NCBI GenBank assembly: GCA_021801265.1
Contig: JAJYYE010000001.1
Coordinates: forward strand, 186,001-250,000
Direction of reading: 5' to 3'
DNA: 64,000 nt
DNA from: Pseudomonadota bacterium
Lineage (GTDB): Bacteria; Pseudomonadota; Gammaproteobacteria; Halothiobacillales; Halothiobacillaceae
Shown here: positions 17,416 to 26,899 of the stretch, piece by piece
Layout of the letters: each line of letters opens with the position of its first letter
Numbering within the stretch: position 1 is the stretch's first letter
Translations under genes and position numbers: made by a program
The notes under the pieces: model-generated
What the model was told of the DNA's origin: nothing
Seen by the model: the letters and a program-made list of their open reading frames with translations, nothing else
Databases searched by the model: none

Positions 17416-19995
17416 ATGAGAATGGATAAATTAACCGCAAAATTCCAAATGGCATTGGCCGATGCTCAGTCACTCGCCGTTGGGCGCGATCATCAATTCA
17501 TTGAGCCTGTGCATTTATTTACCGCGCTGCTGGATCAGGAAGGCGGCACCGTGCGGCACTTGCTGACCCAGTCGGACGTAAATACGAGTTTACTGCGCTC
17601 GCAATTGGGCGAGATGCTCGATCACCTGCCGTCGGTTTCTGGCGCGGCAGCGGGCGAGGTACATATCTCTAATGATTTATCACGCTTACTCAACGTCACC
17701 GACAAACTCGCGCAACAACGTAAAGATCAATTCATCTCCAGCGAATTATTCGTGCTGGCAGCCGTAGAAGATAAAAGTGCGCTGGGCGAATTGCTGCGAA
17801 AAGCGGGCGCCAGCAAAGGAGCGCTAACGAAAGCGATTGATACCTTGCGCGGCGGGCAATCCGTGAATGATGCCAATGCCGAAGAATCGCGCCAGGCGCT
17901 GGAAAAATACAGTATTGATCTCACCGCACGCGCCGAAGCGGGCAAGCTCGACCCAGTCATAGGCCGCGATGAAGAAATTCGCCGCGCGATTCAGGTGTTA
18001 CAGCGCCGCACCAAGAATAATCCCGTGCTGATTGGTGAGCCGGGCGTGGGTAAAACCGCGATTGTTGAAGGTCTGGCACAACGCATCGTGAATGGCGAAG
18101 TGCCGGAAAATCTCAAAAATAAACGGGTGTTATCGCTTGATATGGGTGCGTTGTTGGCTGGGGCGAAATTTCGGGGTGATTTTGAAGAACGCTTGAAGGG
18201 CGTGCTGAATGATGTCGCCAAACAAGAAGGCCGCGTGATTCTGTTCATCGACGAAATTCACACCATGGTCGGCGCAGGCAAGGCCGAGGGCGCGATGGAT
18301 GCCGGCAATATGCTCAAACCGGCACTGGCACGCGGTGAACTCCATTGCATTGGTGCCACGACGCTGGATGAATATCGTCAATACATCGAAAAAGATGCCG
18401 CGCTGGAGCGTCGGTTCCAAAAAGTGCTGGTCGATGAGCCGAGTGTGGCGGACACGATTGCGATTCTGCGCGGTCTGAAAGAGCGCTATGAAGTGCATCA
18501 CGGCATTGAAATCACCGATCCGGCCATTGTGGCGGCAGCGACTCTGTCACACCGCTATGTCACCGACCGGCAATTACCGGACAAAGCCATTGATTTAATT
18601 GATGAAGCGGGCTCTCGCCTACGCATGGAAATTGATTCCAAACCCGAGGAAATGGATCGACTGGAGCGGCGGCTGATTCAACTCAAAATCGAGCAGGTGG
18701 CGTTGAGAAAGGAATCCGATGAAGCCAGCCGCAAACGCTTGGCAGATTTAGAAGAACAAATTGAACGCTTGAGCCGTGAGTACAGCGAACTCGAAGAAAT
18801 CTGGAAAGCTGAAAAATTGATGGTTGAAGGCAGCGCGAAGGTCAAAGAACAACTCGATCAGGCGCGCATCGATTTTGAAACCGCGCGGCGGGCGAGTGAT
18901 TTGGCACGGATGTCCGAATTGCAGTATGGCCGTATTCCGGAGTTGGAGCGTCAATTACAGCAAGCGCAATCGGCAGAAAAATCAGAAACCACACCGCGCT
19001 TGCTGCGCAATAAGGTTGGTGAAGAAGAAATCGCCGAAGTCGTGGCGCGCGCTACGGGTATCCCGGTGGCCAAAATGCTGGAAGGCGAAAAGGATAAGTT
19101 GCTGCGCATGGAGGAAGCATTAGGCGCACGGGTAGTTGGGCAAGCCGAGGCGGTGACCGCTGTGGCCGATGCCATTCGCCGCTCCCGCGCAGGCTTATCC
19201 GATCCCAGTCGCCCCAACGGCTCGTTCCTGTTTTTGGGCCCCACCGGCGTGGGCAAAACCGAGCTCACCAAAGCACTCGCGGCGTTTTTGTTCGACACCG
19301 AAGAATCCATGGTGCGCATCGACATGAGCGAATTCATGGAGAAGCATTCGGTTGCCCGCTTGATTGGCGCGCCACCGGGTTATGTCGGGTATGAGGAAGG
19401 GGGCTACCTCACCGAATTGGTGCGCCGCAAGCCGTATAGCGTGATTTTGCTGGATGAAGTTGAAAAAGCGCATCCCGATGTGTTTAACGTGCTGTTGCAA
19501 GTGCTGGATGACGGCCGGCTGACCGATGGACAAGGCCGCACGGTCGATTTCCGCAATACCGTGATTGTCATGACCTCGAATCTGGGCTCCCACCGCATTC
19601 AAGAAATGGCAGAAAATAATGACTATGCCGAAATGAAAGCGGCTGTACTTGAGGTGGTCAGCGGTCACTTCCGCCCAGAATTTATCAATCGCATTGATGA
19701 AGTGGTGGTGTTCCATCCGCTGGGACGCGAACAAATCCGCAAAATTGTGGATATTCAAATCAACTTTTTACGTCAACGGCTGGCCGATCGCGATTTGCAT
19801 CTGGAACTCACCATCGCGGCACTCGATTTACTGGGTGAAGCGGGATTCGATCCGGTCTATGGTGCGCGGCCACTGCGGCGTGCCATTCAGCAAAAGCTCG
19901 AAAACGCATTGGCGCAATCCATTCTCAAAGGCGCGTATCTGCCTGGCAGCACAATCACGGTCGATGCCGATGGCGGGCAGCTTGTTTTAAGCTAA
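17416..19995 (+). CDS. clpB: ATP-dependent disaggregase ClpB
   Basis: 859 residues, the length of full ClpB. Domains in order: N-domain with two Clp repeats (1-150); first AAA+ domain with GEPGVGKTA and [13 protein letters not shown]; the long coiled-coil middle domain (about 405-525) that distinguishes ClpB from ClpA/C; second AAA+ domain with [10 protein letters not shown] and [14 protein letters not shown]-terminal D2-small domain. It works with DnaK to resolubilise aggregated proteins. A sigma-32-like promoter precedes it and an intrinsic terminator follows, so it is a single-gene heat-shock unit. Confidence 0.98.
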   Translation: MRMDKLTAKFQMALADAQSLAVGRDHQFIEPVHLFTALLDQEGGTVRHLLTQSDVNTSLLRSQLGEMLDHLPSVSGAAAGEVHISNDLSRLLNVTDKLAQQRKDQFISSELFVLAAVEDKSALGELLRKAGASKGALTKAIDTLRGGQSVNDANAEESRQALEKYSIDLTARAEAGKLDPVIGRDEEIRRAIQVLQRRTKNNPVLIGEPGVGKTAIVEGLAQRIVNGEVPENLKNKRVLSLDMGALLAGAKFRGDFEERLKGVLNDVAKQEGRVILFIDEIHTMVGAGKAEGAMDAGNMLKPALARGELHCIGATTLDEYRQYIEKDAALERRFQKVLVDEPSVADTIAILRGLKERYEVHHGIEITDPAIVAAATLSHRYVTDRQLPDKAIDLIDEAGSRLRMEIDSKPEEMDRLERRLIQLKIEQVALRKESDEASRKRLADLEEQIERLSREYSELEEIWKAEKLMVEGSAKVKEQLDQARIDFETARRASDLARMSELQYGRIPELERQLQQAQSAEKSETTPRLLRNKVGEEEIAEVVARATGIPVAKMLEGEKDKLLRMEEALGARVVGQAEAVTAVADAIRRSRAGLSDPSRPNGSFLFLGPTGVGKTELTKALAAFLFDTEESMVRIDMSEFMEKHSVARLIGAPPGYVGYEEGGYLTELVRRKPYSVILLDEVEKAHPDVFNVLLQVLDDGRLTDGQGRTVDFRNTVIVMTSNLGSHRIQEMAENNDYAEMKAAVLEVVSGHFRPEFINRIDEVVVFHPLGREQIRKIVDIQINFLRQRLADRDLHLELTIAALDLLGEAGFDPVYGARPLRRAIQQKLENALAQSILKGAYLPGSTITVDADGGQLVLS

Positions 19996-20012
19996 TCCAC
20001 GATAACTGATGC

Positions 20013-20052
20013 AAAGCCCGCCCGCATCGGTTTATCGGGACGGGCTTTTTTA
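20013..20052 (+). terminator. Intrinsic terminator after clpB
   Basis: AAAGCCCG pairs with CGGGCTTT, followed by a run of T; an inner CCCG/CGGG pair extends the structure. It lies about 20 bases past the clpB stop. Confidence 0.8.
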
Positions 20053-20136
20053 CATCTCGGGTTGGCGTTTTCCATTGATATTTCTGGCAAAATCACGCAT
20101 TCACAATTAACCCCATTTAACCTGCAAGGATTCACT

Positions 20137-20784
20137 GTGATCGATTACCGCCAAGAATTTATTCAATTTGCACTTGACCACGATGCCTTGAAATTTGGCG
20201 AATTTACGTTGAAGTCAGGGCGTATTAGCCCTTATTTTTTCAATGCGGGCGCATTTTCGACAGGGCAAGCCTTGGGTGCCATTGGACAGTTTTATGCCGA
20301 GGCAATTATGGCTTCCGGCGTTGAATTTGATGTGCTGTTTGGCCCCGCCTACAAAGGCATCCCCTTGGCGGCAGCCACCAGCATCGCGCTGGCCGAAAAA
20401 ACTGGCAAATCAATTCCCTGGGTATTTAATCGAAAAGAAGTCAAGGATCATGGCGAGGGGGGCAATTTAGTCGGTGCGCCTCTGACTGGGCGCGTTTTGA
20501 TTATTGACGATGTAATCACCGCAGGCACCGCGATTCGGGAATCACTCAATTTAATCCAAGCGGCAGGCGCAGAAGCCATTGGCGTCGCCGTCATGATGGA
20601 TCGCCAGGAGCGCGGCCAAACAGCACGCTCCGCCATCGGCGAACTCAAACGTGATTATGGCCTGGCCGTCATTACGATTGCCTGCCTGGATGATTTAATT
20701 GCCTATTGCACCGATAACGCAAACTTACAGCATGCCGGCAGCACCATGAGTGCCTACCGCGCTGAATATGGCACCACAGCCTAA
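20137..20784 (+). CDS. pyrE: Orotate phosphoribosyltransferase
   Basis: Fifth step of pyrimidine synthesis: orotate plus PRPP to OMP. 215 residues from the GTG at 20137, which has AAGGA six bases upstream; the N-terminus then matches E. coli PyrE ([10 protein letters not shown]...[19 protein letters not shown]). The PRPP-binding motif is [12 protein letters not shown] and the flexible loop is [11 protein letters not shown]. The open frame continues upstream to 20062, but those 25 residues are not part of the family. Confidence 0.96.
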   Translation: MIDYRQEFIQFALDHDALKFGEFTLKSGRISPYFFNAGAFSTGQALGAIGQFYAEAIMASGVEFDVLFGPAYKGIPLAAATSIALAEKTGKSIPWVFNRKEVKDHGEGGNLVGAPLTGRVLIIDDVITAGTAIRESLNLIQAAGAEAIGVAVMMDRQERGQTARSAIGELKRDYGLAVITIACLDDLIAYCTDNANLQHAGSTMSAYRAEYGTTA

Positions 20785-20892
20785 CTTTCGGGGAAAGTCG
20801 GGACGCGTCAATCCATGTCGGATGACGCGATGAATCGGCGCGGCGCCGAACGATAAAAGCCCTGGATCATAAGAGAACCGGAATCAATCAAT

Positions 20893-20924
20893 AAAAAAGC
20901 CCCGCATCGCTGAGGGGCTTTTTT
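20893..20924. terminator. Bidirectional terminator between pyrE and rpsT
   Basis: A perfect stem AAAAAAGCCCC/GGGGCTTTTTT encloses a ten-base loop. With T-runs on both strands it can end pyrE transcription and convergent rpsT transcription. Confidence 0.9.
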
Positions 20925-20939
20925 GGTGCGATTTAAAAA

Positions 20940-21212
20940 TCAAGCAGCAACGGACAACGCTTTAATCCGCTTCACTAAAGTTGACTTACGACGTGCCGCC
21001 GTATTTTTTGCCAAAATACCTTTGTTTACCATACCATCAATGACAGGTTGCGCGCTTTGGTATGCAGTTTTAGCCTGCTCAACGCTACCGGTAGCAATGG
21101 CCTTCAGAACTTTTTTGTATTCAGTACGAACACGGGTACGTAATGCCATGTTGCGTTGTCGGGCTTGTTCCGCCTGACGAACGCGCTTTTTAGCTTGTGC
21201 GGTATTTGCCAC
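20940..21212 (-). CDS. rpsT: 30S ribosomal protein S20
   Basis: 90 residues, the usual length. Highly basic and helical: MANTAQAKKRVRQAEQ at the N-terminus and GILAKNTAARRKSTLVKRI near the C-terminus are typical of S20, which binds the 5' domain and helix 44 of 16S rRNA. It stands alone, transcribed towards pyrE and ended by the shared terminator. Confidence 0.97.
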   Translation of the reverse strand: MANTAQAKKRVRQAEQARQRNMALRTRVRTEYKKVLKAIATGSVEQAKTAYQSAQPVIDGMVNKGILAKNTAARRKSTLVKRIKALSVAA

Positions 21213-21319
21213 GGATCAAACTCCTAAAATCGTGTCTTAAATAAATCTTGTTTGGGTGAATCGTTTTCAAGGCGCGTGATTTTGCCATGCTTCACGTGAA
21301 TGTCAAGTGCAATCGGCAA

Positions 21320-22144
21320 TTAAGCCGGTCCAGGCTGGCAAACAGGGCAAAAATAGGTGGCGCGTTGCGCCAGCACCATGCGCACAATCGGCGAGCTACA
21401 AACTCGGCAAGGCTGATCGCCCCGATCGTACACCGCCAAGGTTTGCTTAAAGTACCCCGGTTGCCCATCCTCACGCACAAAATCACGCAAGGTGGTGCCG
21501 CCTTGCGCTATGGCGCGGGTCAACACATCCTTAATGGCGTCAACGAGGAGCGTAACCGTCGCCAGGCTCAGCGTATGTGCAGGCGTGCGCGGGTGAACGC
21601 GGGCTAAAAATACCGCTTCATTCGCATAAATATTACCCACGCCCACCACAATAGCCGCATTCATTAATAGCGGCTTGACCGGTGCTTTGCGCGAGTGAAA
21701 TTGCGTACAAAGATAATCGGTGGAAAATTCCATCGATAACGGTTCCGGGCCTAAATTCTGCAGCCGCTCGTGGGGTGTTTCCTGATGATCGGTGAGTAAT
21801 GCGCCAAACCGGCGCGGATCGTGATACCGCAGGGTATTGCCATTTTCCAAGGTAATTTCAACATGGTCGTGCTTTTTCTTCGGCACACCGGGTTCGACCA
21901 ACCGTAAACTGCCCGACATGCCCAGATGAATCAGCAATCGCTCACCGTTTTCAAATCGAAGCAGCAAGTACTTCGAGCGACGTTCGACCGCATCAATGCG
22001 GCGGTTGTATAGCCATTCGGGGAGATCCGCTCGAACCGGCCAACGCAGTCTCGGATCGTGAACTATTGCACGGCAAATGCGCTGCCCCAACACATGCGGT
22101 TCGATGCCACGGCGGGTGGTTTCGACTTCAGGCAATTCGGGCAT
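21320..22144 (-). CDS. mutM: Formamidopyrimidine-DNA glycosylase
   Basis: Base-excision repair enzyme removing 8-oxoguanine and formamidopyrimidines. 274 residues. MPELPEVET supplies the catalytic N-terminal proline and Glu; the H2TH region is MNAAIVVGVGNIYANEAVF; the zinc finger is CRVC...CPVC at the C-terminus, complete. It follows rpmB-rpmG on the same strand, a common gammaproteobacterial order. Confidence 0.97.
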   Translation of the reverse strand: MPELPEVETTRRGIEPHVLGQRICRAIVHDPRLRWPVRADLPEWLYNRRIDAVERRSKYLLLRFENGERLLIHLGMSGSLRLVEPGVPKKKHDHVEITLENGNTLRYHDPRRFGALLTDHQETPHERLQNLGPEPLSMEFSTDYLCTQFHSRKAPVKPLLMNAAIVVGVGNIYANEAVFLARVHPRTPAHTLSLATVTLLVDAIKDVLTRAIAQGGTTLRDFVREDGQPGYFKQTLAVYDRGDQPCRVCSSPIVRMVLAQRATYFCPVCQPGPA

Positions 22145-22247
22145 AAATACTCACCCAGCAAAAACCCGCCACAGCACAGCTGAGCGGGCGTTTGAAACAA
22201 GAATAAAAACGGGTAGCCCAGGCAAAACCTAGCCTAAGCGAGCTTAA

Positions 22248-22409
<162 letters not shown>

Positions 22410-22473
22410 TTACCTTTATCGATCAGCGATTCACATCGCCAAATCGAACAAAATTCAAGTTAATAAGTACAAA

Positions 22474-22710
22474 TTAAAACTTTTCGCCACGCGCACGCAA
22501 ATCAGCCAGAACGACGTCGATACCCACTTTATCAATGGTACGAATCGCGTTAGTTGAGACGCGCAGGCTGACAAAACGCCCTTCGCTTTCTACCCAAAAC
22601 CGCTTGTGTTGCAGGTTTGGCAGGAAACGACGACGGGTTTTGTTGTTCGCATGCGATACGTTGTTGCCAACGGCAGGACGTTTGCCGGTGACTTGGCAGA
22701 CTCTGGCCAT
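22474..22710 (-). CDS. rpmB: 50S ribosomal protein L28
   Basis: 78 residues. [24 protein letters not shown] is the typical L28 start (first 20 residues are strongly conserved), followed by [16 protein letters not shown] zinc-independent form lacking CxxC pairs. First gene of the rpmB-rpmG unit. Confidence 0.97.
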   Translation of the reverse strand: MARVCQVTGKRPAVGNNVSHANNKTRRRFLPNLQHKRFWVESEGRFVSLRVSTNAIRTIDKVGIDVVLADLRARGEKF

Positions 22711-22838
22711 GGGGTTCTCCTAAAAATCGGACGCTCAATAGCATTCAAAGGCGCGAGATACTAGCGGAATTCCGCCCAGCTGGCAAGCGGCGCTTTTAGC
22801 CAAACGTAAATTCTTGCTGTTTTAACCAAATTACGGGC

Positions 22839-22864
22839 AAAAAAGAGCCGGTGCGAGCACCGGC
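22839..22864 (-). terminator. Intrinsic terminator facing left, upstream of rpmB
   Basis: A perfect 8-bp stem GCCGGTGC/GCACCGGC with a two-base loop is followed on the minus strand by TCTTTTTT. No annotated minus-strand gene lies to its right for it to terminate; see findings. Confidence 0.7.
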
Positions 22865-22910
22865 AACTAGAACCACCAAAGGAAATCAGCAATTAAGGAT
22901 ATTAGAATAC

Positions 22911-22924
22911 ACTAATAGATTAGT
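22911..22924. promoter_or_regulatory. Operator-like inverted repeat upstream of glcF
   Basis: ACTAAT-AG-ATTAGT is a perfect 6-bp inverted repeat in an AT-rich stretch, with another ATTAG half-site at 22901-22905. It could bind a dimeric regulator; no regulator gene is adjacent. Confidence 0.3.
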
Positions 22925-23005
22925 TATGCAAACCCCTCAATCAAAAAAGCATAAGGACAAACCGCACTGCTTGCCTCACCGGATCGTGCATGGTTTGATG
23001 TACCG

Positions 23006-24259
23006 ATGAGCATCGCGTCAAAATCCCCGCATAGCACCGCCCAAAGAGCGCAAATCCGGCAATACGCTTCAGAGTGCGTGATGTGTGGTATCTGCGTGCC
23101 ATACTGCCCCACCTTTGCGCTATCGCGCAACGAAGCCGATGGCCCGCGTGGGCGCATCAGCCTTGCCTTGGGGTTGGCGGAAGGCACGCTCGCCGCCAAC
23201 CCCGATGTGGTTGCACATTTGGATGGCTGTTTGACGTGCCGCGCCTGCGAATCGGTGTGCCCGTCGCAGGTTCAGTATGGCGCGCTCATTGATGAGGTGC
23301 GTGGTGCACTGGCACAGAATGTATTCTCCGCCACCACAAGTCTTAATGAATCCACTCAACCGAAAGCCGCACAACACCGCTGGACGCTGTGGCGAAACCG
23401 CATCTTTAGCCAACGGCAAACCTTTGGGCGGTTATGGGCGGTGCTGACCTTTTTTGAGCGTATGCACCTCGGCGGGTTTATTCGACGGTTCGGTGGGCGA
23501 TTCGGGCAAGCCTTACCGCCCCAGACACCCTCTCGGTTGCCGCGCCGGTTCCGCCCAAACCAAGTGGCTAATCTTCAACCCGCCAACGCCAAAAAAGTCG
23601 GTTTATTCATTGGCTGCACTGGCGAGTCCTTAAACAGTGATGCCGTGCGCGCCAGCATTCGGGTGCTGAATGCCTTAGGTTATGCCGTGGAAATCCCCAA
23701 GGTGCAAGTGTGTTGCGGCGCGATGCACCAACACGGTGGTGATTTGGAACGCGCAGCCGCGCTGCGTGCTGAAAACCGCACCGTGTTTGGCGGAGCGGAT
23801 TTAACCGCCCTCCTTGTAATTGGCACAGCCTGTGCCGGGGAACTATTGCGGGAGGCTAATTCAGTACCCGTCATTGAGATCACCGACTTTTTAGCCGAAA
23901 TTCCCGATGCCGAATGGTCGCCCCTGCCACCGAATCCAGCGCGGGTGGCAATTCACCTGCCGTGCAGCCAAACCCGCATGTTGAAACAGCCCGCCAGCAC
24001 CGAACGCCTGCTCCAAAAAATTCCCGGATTAAAGATTGTACCGCTGGCGACAAATAATCGCTGCTGCGGCGCGGCCGGTTTGCATCTGCTCATGTACCCC
24101 GAACAAGCCGACACCCTGCGGACGCCGAAGTTGATCGAGCTGAATGAATTAAAGCCAGATTTCGTGGTTTCCGCGAATATCGGCTGCGCCACGCATATCG
24201 CGGCCGGACTGGGCGCACCGGTTGTACATCCGGTGGAATTGGTGGCGATGGGCTTGTAA
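23006..24259 (+). CDS. glcF: GlcF-like (Fe-S)-binding subunit, glycolate/lactate oxidase type
   Basis: 417 residues. Two 4Fe-4S motifs near the N-terminus: cysteines 24, 27, 30, 34 (CVMCGICVPYCP) and 75, 78, 81, 85 (CLTCRACESVCP). The C-terminal half has two CCG domains (CCGAMHQHGGD; CCGAAGLH) as in GlcF, LutA and heterodisulfide-reductase subunits. GlcF passes electrons from glycolate oxidation. The flavin subunits GlcD and GlcE are not adjacent, so the symbol is by similarity. No clear ribosome binding site precedes the ATG. Confidence 0.8.
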   Translation: MSIASKSPHSTAQRAQIRQYASECVMCGICVPYCPTFALSRNEADGPRGRISLALGLAEGTLAANPDVVAHLDGCLTCRACESVCPSQVQYGALIDEVRGALAQNVFSATTSLNESTQPKAAQHRWTLWRNRIFSQRQTFGRLWAVLTFFERMHLGGFIRRFGGRFGQALPPQTPSRLPRRFRPNQVANLQPANAKKVGLFIGCTGESLNSDAVRASIRVLNALGYAVEIPKVQVCCGAMHQHGGDLERAAALRAENRTVFGGADLTALLVIGTACAGELLREANSVPVIEITDFLAEIPDAEWSPLPPNPARVAIHLPCSQTRMLKQPASTERLLQKIPGLKIVPLATNNRCCGAAGLHLLMYPEQADTLRTPKLIELNELKPDFVVSANIGCATHIAAGLGAPVVHPVELVAMGL

Positions 24260-24365
24260 GCCTGGATGAAGCGGGCTAGCGCCAGCTACGCGTTCACGCA
24301 TGTTCTGGGCATGCGTTAATCAAGTCGTTCACCTACCCCGGATTCCACTCCGTTTCATCCGGGCT
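24259..24365. repeat. REP-like palindromic repeat, first kind
   Basis: AGCCTGGATGAAGCGG (24259-24274) and the reverse complement of 24350-24365 (AGCCCGGATGAAACGG) match at 14 of 16 positions, in opposite orientations. The right copy forms its own hairpin, CCCGGAT/ATCCGGG (24337-24363). The layout, between glcF and osmC, looks like a bacterial interspersed palindromic unit. The left copy starts at the last base of the glcF stop codon. Confidence 0.55.
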
Positions 24366-24384
24366 GCCTACTGGAAAGGCAAAA

Positions 24385-24801
24385 TCACGCCCGAACCTCA
24401 AAATCATAAGAAATAGCCACACTGTCTTTCAGCATCGCCGAAACCGAGCAGTATTTCTCCGCCGATAGTTTCACGGCGCGCTCGACTTGCTTGGGGTCGA
24501 GCCCCGTGCCTTTCACCACATAATGCAGGTGGATTTTGGTGAACACTTTCGGCGCGGCGACGGCCGCACGGTCGGCTTCGAGCTCGATCCAGCAGTCCTC
24601 GACCGGCTGGCGTTGTTTGCCGAGAATCACCATCACATCAATCGCGGTACAGCCACCCAAGCCCATCAACACCATTTCCATCGGCCGCACGCCGAGGTTA
24701 CGCCCGCCAATATCGGGCGAGCCGTCGATCATGATACCGTGGCCGCTATCGGATTCGGCCATAAAGGCCATGCCTTCGACCCATTTCACGCGTGCTTTCA
24801 T
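24385..24801 (-). CDS. OsmC family protein, YhfA-like
   Basis: 138 residues. OsmC/Ohr fold with the two conserved cysteines: C51 in GLGGCTAIDVM and the second in AEKYCSVSAML. The family reduces organic hydroperoxides through these thiols; the YhfA branch (RPMEMVLMGLGGC) has no firmly known substrate. In many gammaproteobacteria this gene sits next to crp and trpC; here trpC is adjacent but crp is absent. The gene is flanked on both sides by palindromic repeats. Confidence 0.88.
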   Translation of the reverse strand: MKARVKWVEGMAFMAESDSGHGIMIDGSPDIGGRNLGVRPMEMVLMGLGGCTAIDVMVILGKQRQPVEDCWIELEADRAAVAAPKVFTKIHLHYVVKGTGLDPKQVERAVKLSAEKYCSVSAMLKDSVAISYDFEVRA

Positions 24802-24823
24802 CTTGTTCTCCTGAATGATCGGG

Positions 24824-24850
24824 GTAGGAGGGAATTCATTCCCGACGCAG
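24824..24850 (+). repeat. REP-like palindrome, second kind, copy 1
   Basis: GTAGGA head followed by the palindrome GGGAATTCATTCCC and then GACGC. The GTAGGAG head plus variable stem resembles the REP elements known from Pseudomonas and relatives. Confidence 0.6.
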
Positions 24851-24885
24851 TGCTAAAACTTATGATCTACACCAAAAATTAAACC

Positions 24886-24915
24886 ACATGGGGCGAGGTT
24901 AAAACCGCTCCTACA
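24886..24915 (-). repeat. REP-like palindrome, second kind, copy 2 (inverted)
   Basis: On the minus strand it reads CTGTAGGAGCGG, then the stem GGTTTTAACC, then TCGCC. Same GTAGGAG head as copy 1, opposite orientation, about 60 bases away: a BIME-like pair. The TAG of the head is the trpC stop codon. Confidence 0.6.
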
Positions 24916-25726
24916 GATTTTGGGTATCGCTGCGAAATAAATGGTGCAACGCCGCACCGGGATCTTCGGCACGCATCAAGACTTCACCCACCAAAAACGC
25001 ATGCACCGCGTGCTCACGCATGAGTGCAACATCGGCCTGTGTGAGAATACCGCTTTCGGTGACCACTAACGTACCCGACGGGATTTGGTTCAGCAAATCA
25101 AGCGTGGTGTTGAGGCTGACATCGAACGTACGCAGGTCACGGTTGTTGATGCCGACCATGTCGATCCCCATCGCGAGCGCCCGTTGCAATTCAGACGCAT
25201 CATGCACTTCGACCAACACGTCCATGCCCAGCGCAGTGGCGTGGTGATGCAGTTCAGCCATTTTTGCATCGGTGAGCGCAGCGGCAATCAGCAGAATGCA
25301 ATCGGCACCCAAGGTGCGCGCTTCGATGATTTGATAGGCATCGACCATAAAATCCTTGCGCAACACAGGCAGTGTGCAAGCCGCGCGAGCTTGAATCAAA
25401 TAATCCTCATGGCCTTGGAAGTAATCGTGGTCAGTAAGTACCGACAAGCACGCCGCGCCACCTTGTTCATATTGGCGGGCAATTTCGGCGGGGTGAAAGG
25501 GGTCGCGCAATACACCGCGACTCGGGGATGCTTTTTTCACTTCGGCAATCACAGCGGCATCCCCAGCGGCAATTTTGGCGCACAATGCGGCGACAAATCT
25601 GCGGGGTGCATCCGCGATGGCGGCCTGCCGTTCGAGCTCGGCGATCGGGCACAGGGCGCTGCGCTCGGCCACTTCTTTAAATTTGCGGGCGATGATTTTT
25701 TTTAAGATGTCGGGCGTGTTGTTCAT
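24911..25726 (-). CDS. trpC: Indole-3-glycerol phosphate synthase
   Basis: Fourth step of tryptophan synthesis, CdRP to indoleglycerol phosphate. 271 residues, TIM barrel. The signatures are [13 protein letters not shown] (catalytic lysine), [29 protein letters not shown] and VTESGI. Not fused to TrpF, unlike enteric bacteria. It overlaps trpD by four bases (ATGA). The stop codon is provided by the start of a REP-like repeat. Confidence 0.97.
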   Translation of the reverse strand: MNNTPDILKKIIARKFKEVAERSALCPIAELERQAAIADAPRRFVAALCAKIAAGDAAVIAEVKKASPSRGVLRDPFHPAEIARQYEQGGAACLSVLTDHDYFQGHEDYLIQARAACTLPVLRKDFMVDAYQIIEARTLGADCILLIAAALTDAKMAELHHHATALGMDVLVEVHDASELQRALAMGIDMVGINNRDLRTFDVSLNTTLDLLNQIPSGTLVVTESGILTQADVALMREHAVHAFLVGEVLMRAEDPGAALHHLFRSDTQNL

Positions 25727-26763
25727 ACCGTTCCTTGGGTTTTCGGCGCGAATTGTTGCGTTTTTCTGATAAGCGCATCGAGCTTAGCCAAGGCCGTACC
25801 CGAACAGAGTATTTCTTGCGCGCGGGTGATGCCTTGGGCGAGCGTGGCGGTCAAATCGGCGGCATAAATGGCCGCGCCGGCATTGAGGGCAATCATGTCG
25901 GCCGGTGCCCCCGCTTGCCCGCCGAGCGCGGCACGCACCAAGGCCACGCTTTGCTCGGGACCTGAAACGATCATCGAATCAAGTGGCTGACGCGGGATGC
26001 CAAATTGCTCTGGCGCGATTTGATAACGGCTGATTTTCCCGCGATGCAATTCCGCCACTTCGGTGGCTTCGGCAAGGCTGATTTCATCCAGCCCATCGTG
26101 GCTATGCACGACAAGCACGTGCTGCGCGCCCAATTGCTGCATCACTTGCGCGAGCGGCTCTACCCAATGTTCGGCATATACACCGAGCACCATGGCGGGC
26201 GCATTGGCAGGGTTGGTGAGCGGCCCCAGCACGTTAAACAGGGTGCGCACGCCAAGTTCCTTGCGCGGCAGGGCGGCGTGGCGCATCGAGCCGTGGTGCC
26301 TGGGCGCGAACATAAAGCCCACGCCCAGTTCGCGCACACAATCGGCCACGCATTCGGCAGAAACATCCAGCACCACGCCGGCGGATTCCAGCATATCGGC
26401 ACTGCCGGACTTGCTCGTGATCGACCGATTGCCGTGCTTGGCAACATGGCCACCCGCTGCCGCGACCACGAATCCTGATGCGGTGGAAACATTAAACAGC
26501 GCCGAACCATCCCCGCCCGTACCGACAATATCCACCAAATTCGGCATATCGACGCGCACGCCGACCGCCAATTCGCGCATCACTTCGGCGGCGGCGGTGA
26601 TTTCATCGACGGTTTCGCCCTTCATGCGCAACGCCACCATGAATCCGGCCACCTGCACGGGCGTTGCGCCGCCCGACATGATTTGCCGCATCACGGCGTG
26701 CATATCTGCTCGGGATAAATCACGCCGTTCAACGGCGTGGGCGATGGCTTGACTAATATCCAT
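25723..26763 (-). CDS. trpD: Anthranilate phosphoribosyltransferase
   Basis: Joins anthranilate to PRPP. 346 residues. [18 protein letters not shown] binds [22 protein letters not shown] and [11 protein letters not shown] follow as usual. Stand-alone, not fused to a TrpG glutaminase domain, and trpG/trpE do not precede it: the next gene upstream is the divergent glyQ. So the trp genes form a short trpD-trpC unit here. Confidence 0.97.
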   Translation of the reverse strand: MDISQAIAHAVERRDLSRADMHAVMRQIMSGGATPVQVAGFMVALRMKGETVDEITAAAEVMRELAVGVRVDMPNLVDIVGTGGDGSALFNVSTASGFVVAAAGGHVAKHGNRSITSKSGSADMLESAGVVLDVSAECVADCVRELGVGFMFAPRHHGSMRHAALPRKELGVRTLFNVLGPLTNPANAPAMVLGVYAEHWVEPLAQVMQQLGAQHVLVVHSHDGLDEISLAEATEVAELHRGKISRYQIAPEQFGIPRQPLDSMIVSGPEQSVALVRAALGGQAGAPADMIALNAGAAIYAADLTATLAQGITRAQEILCSGTALAKLDALIRKTQQFAPKTQGTV

Positions 26764-26899
26764 AGGGGCTCTTTTAATAAAGGCTTAAGTTTGACTGAAT
26801 GAAGATGAAGGAAAATAGCATGCCGCACGCGCCCCACGCTACCTCTTCGCCGCTCGTCGATTATACTAAACGCCATTTTTCGCCGCCGATGAGCCTGTT

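Noticed and set aside
26764-26899. Glycine riboswitch or T-box ahead of glyQ
   Set aside because: The intergenic space is too short for a tandem glycine aptamer and shows no T-box sequence.
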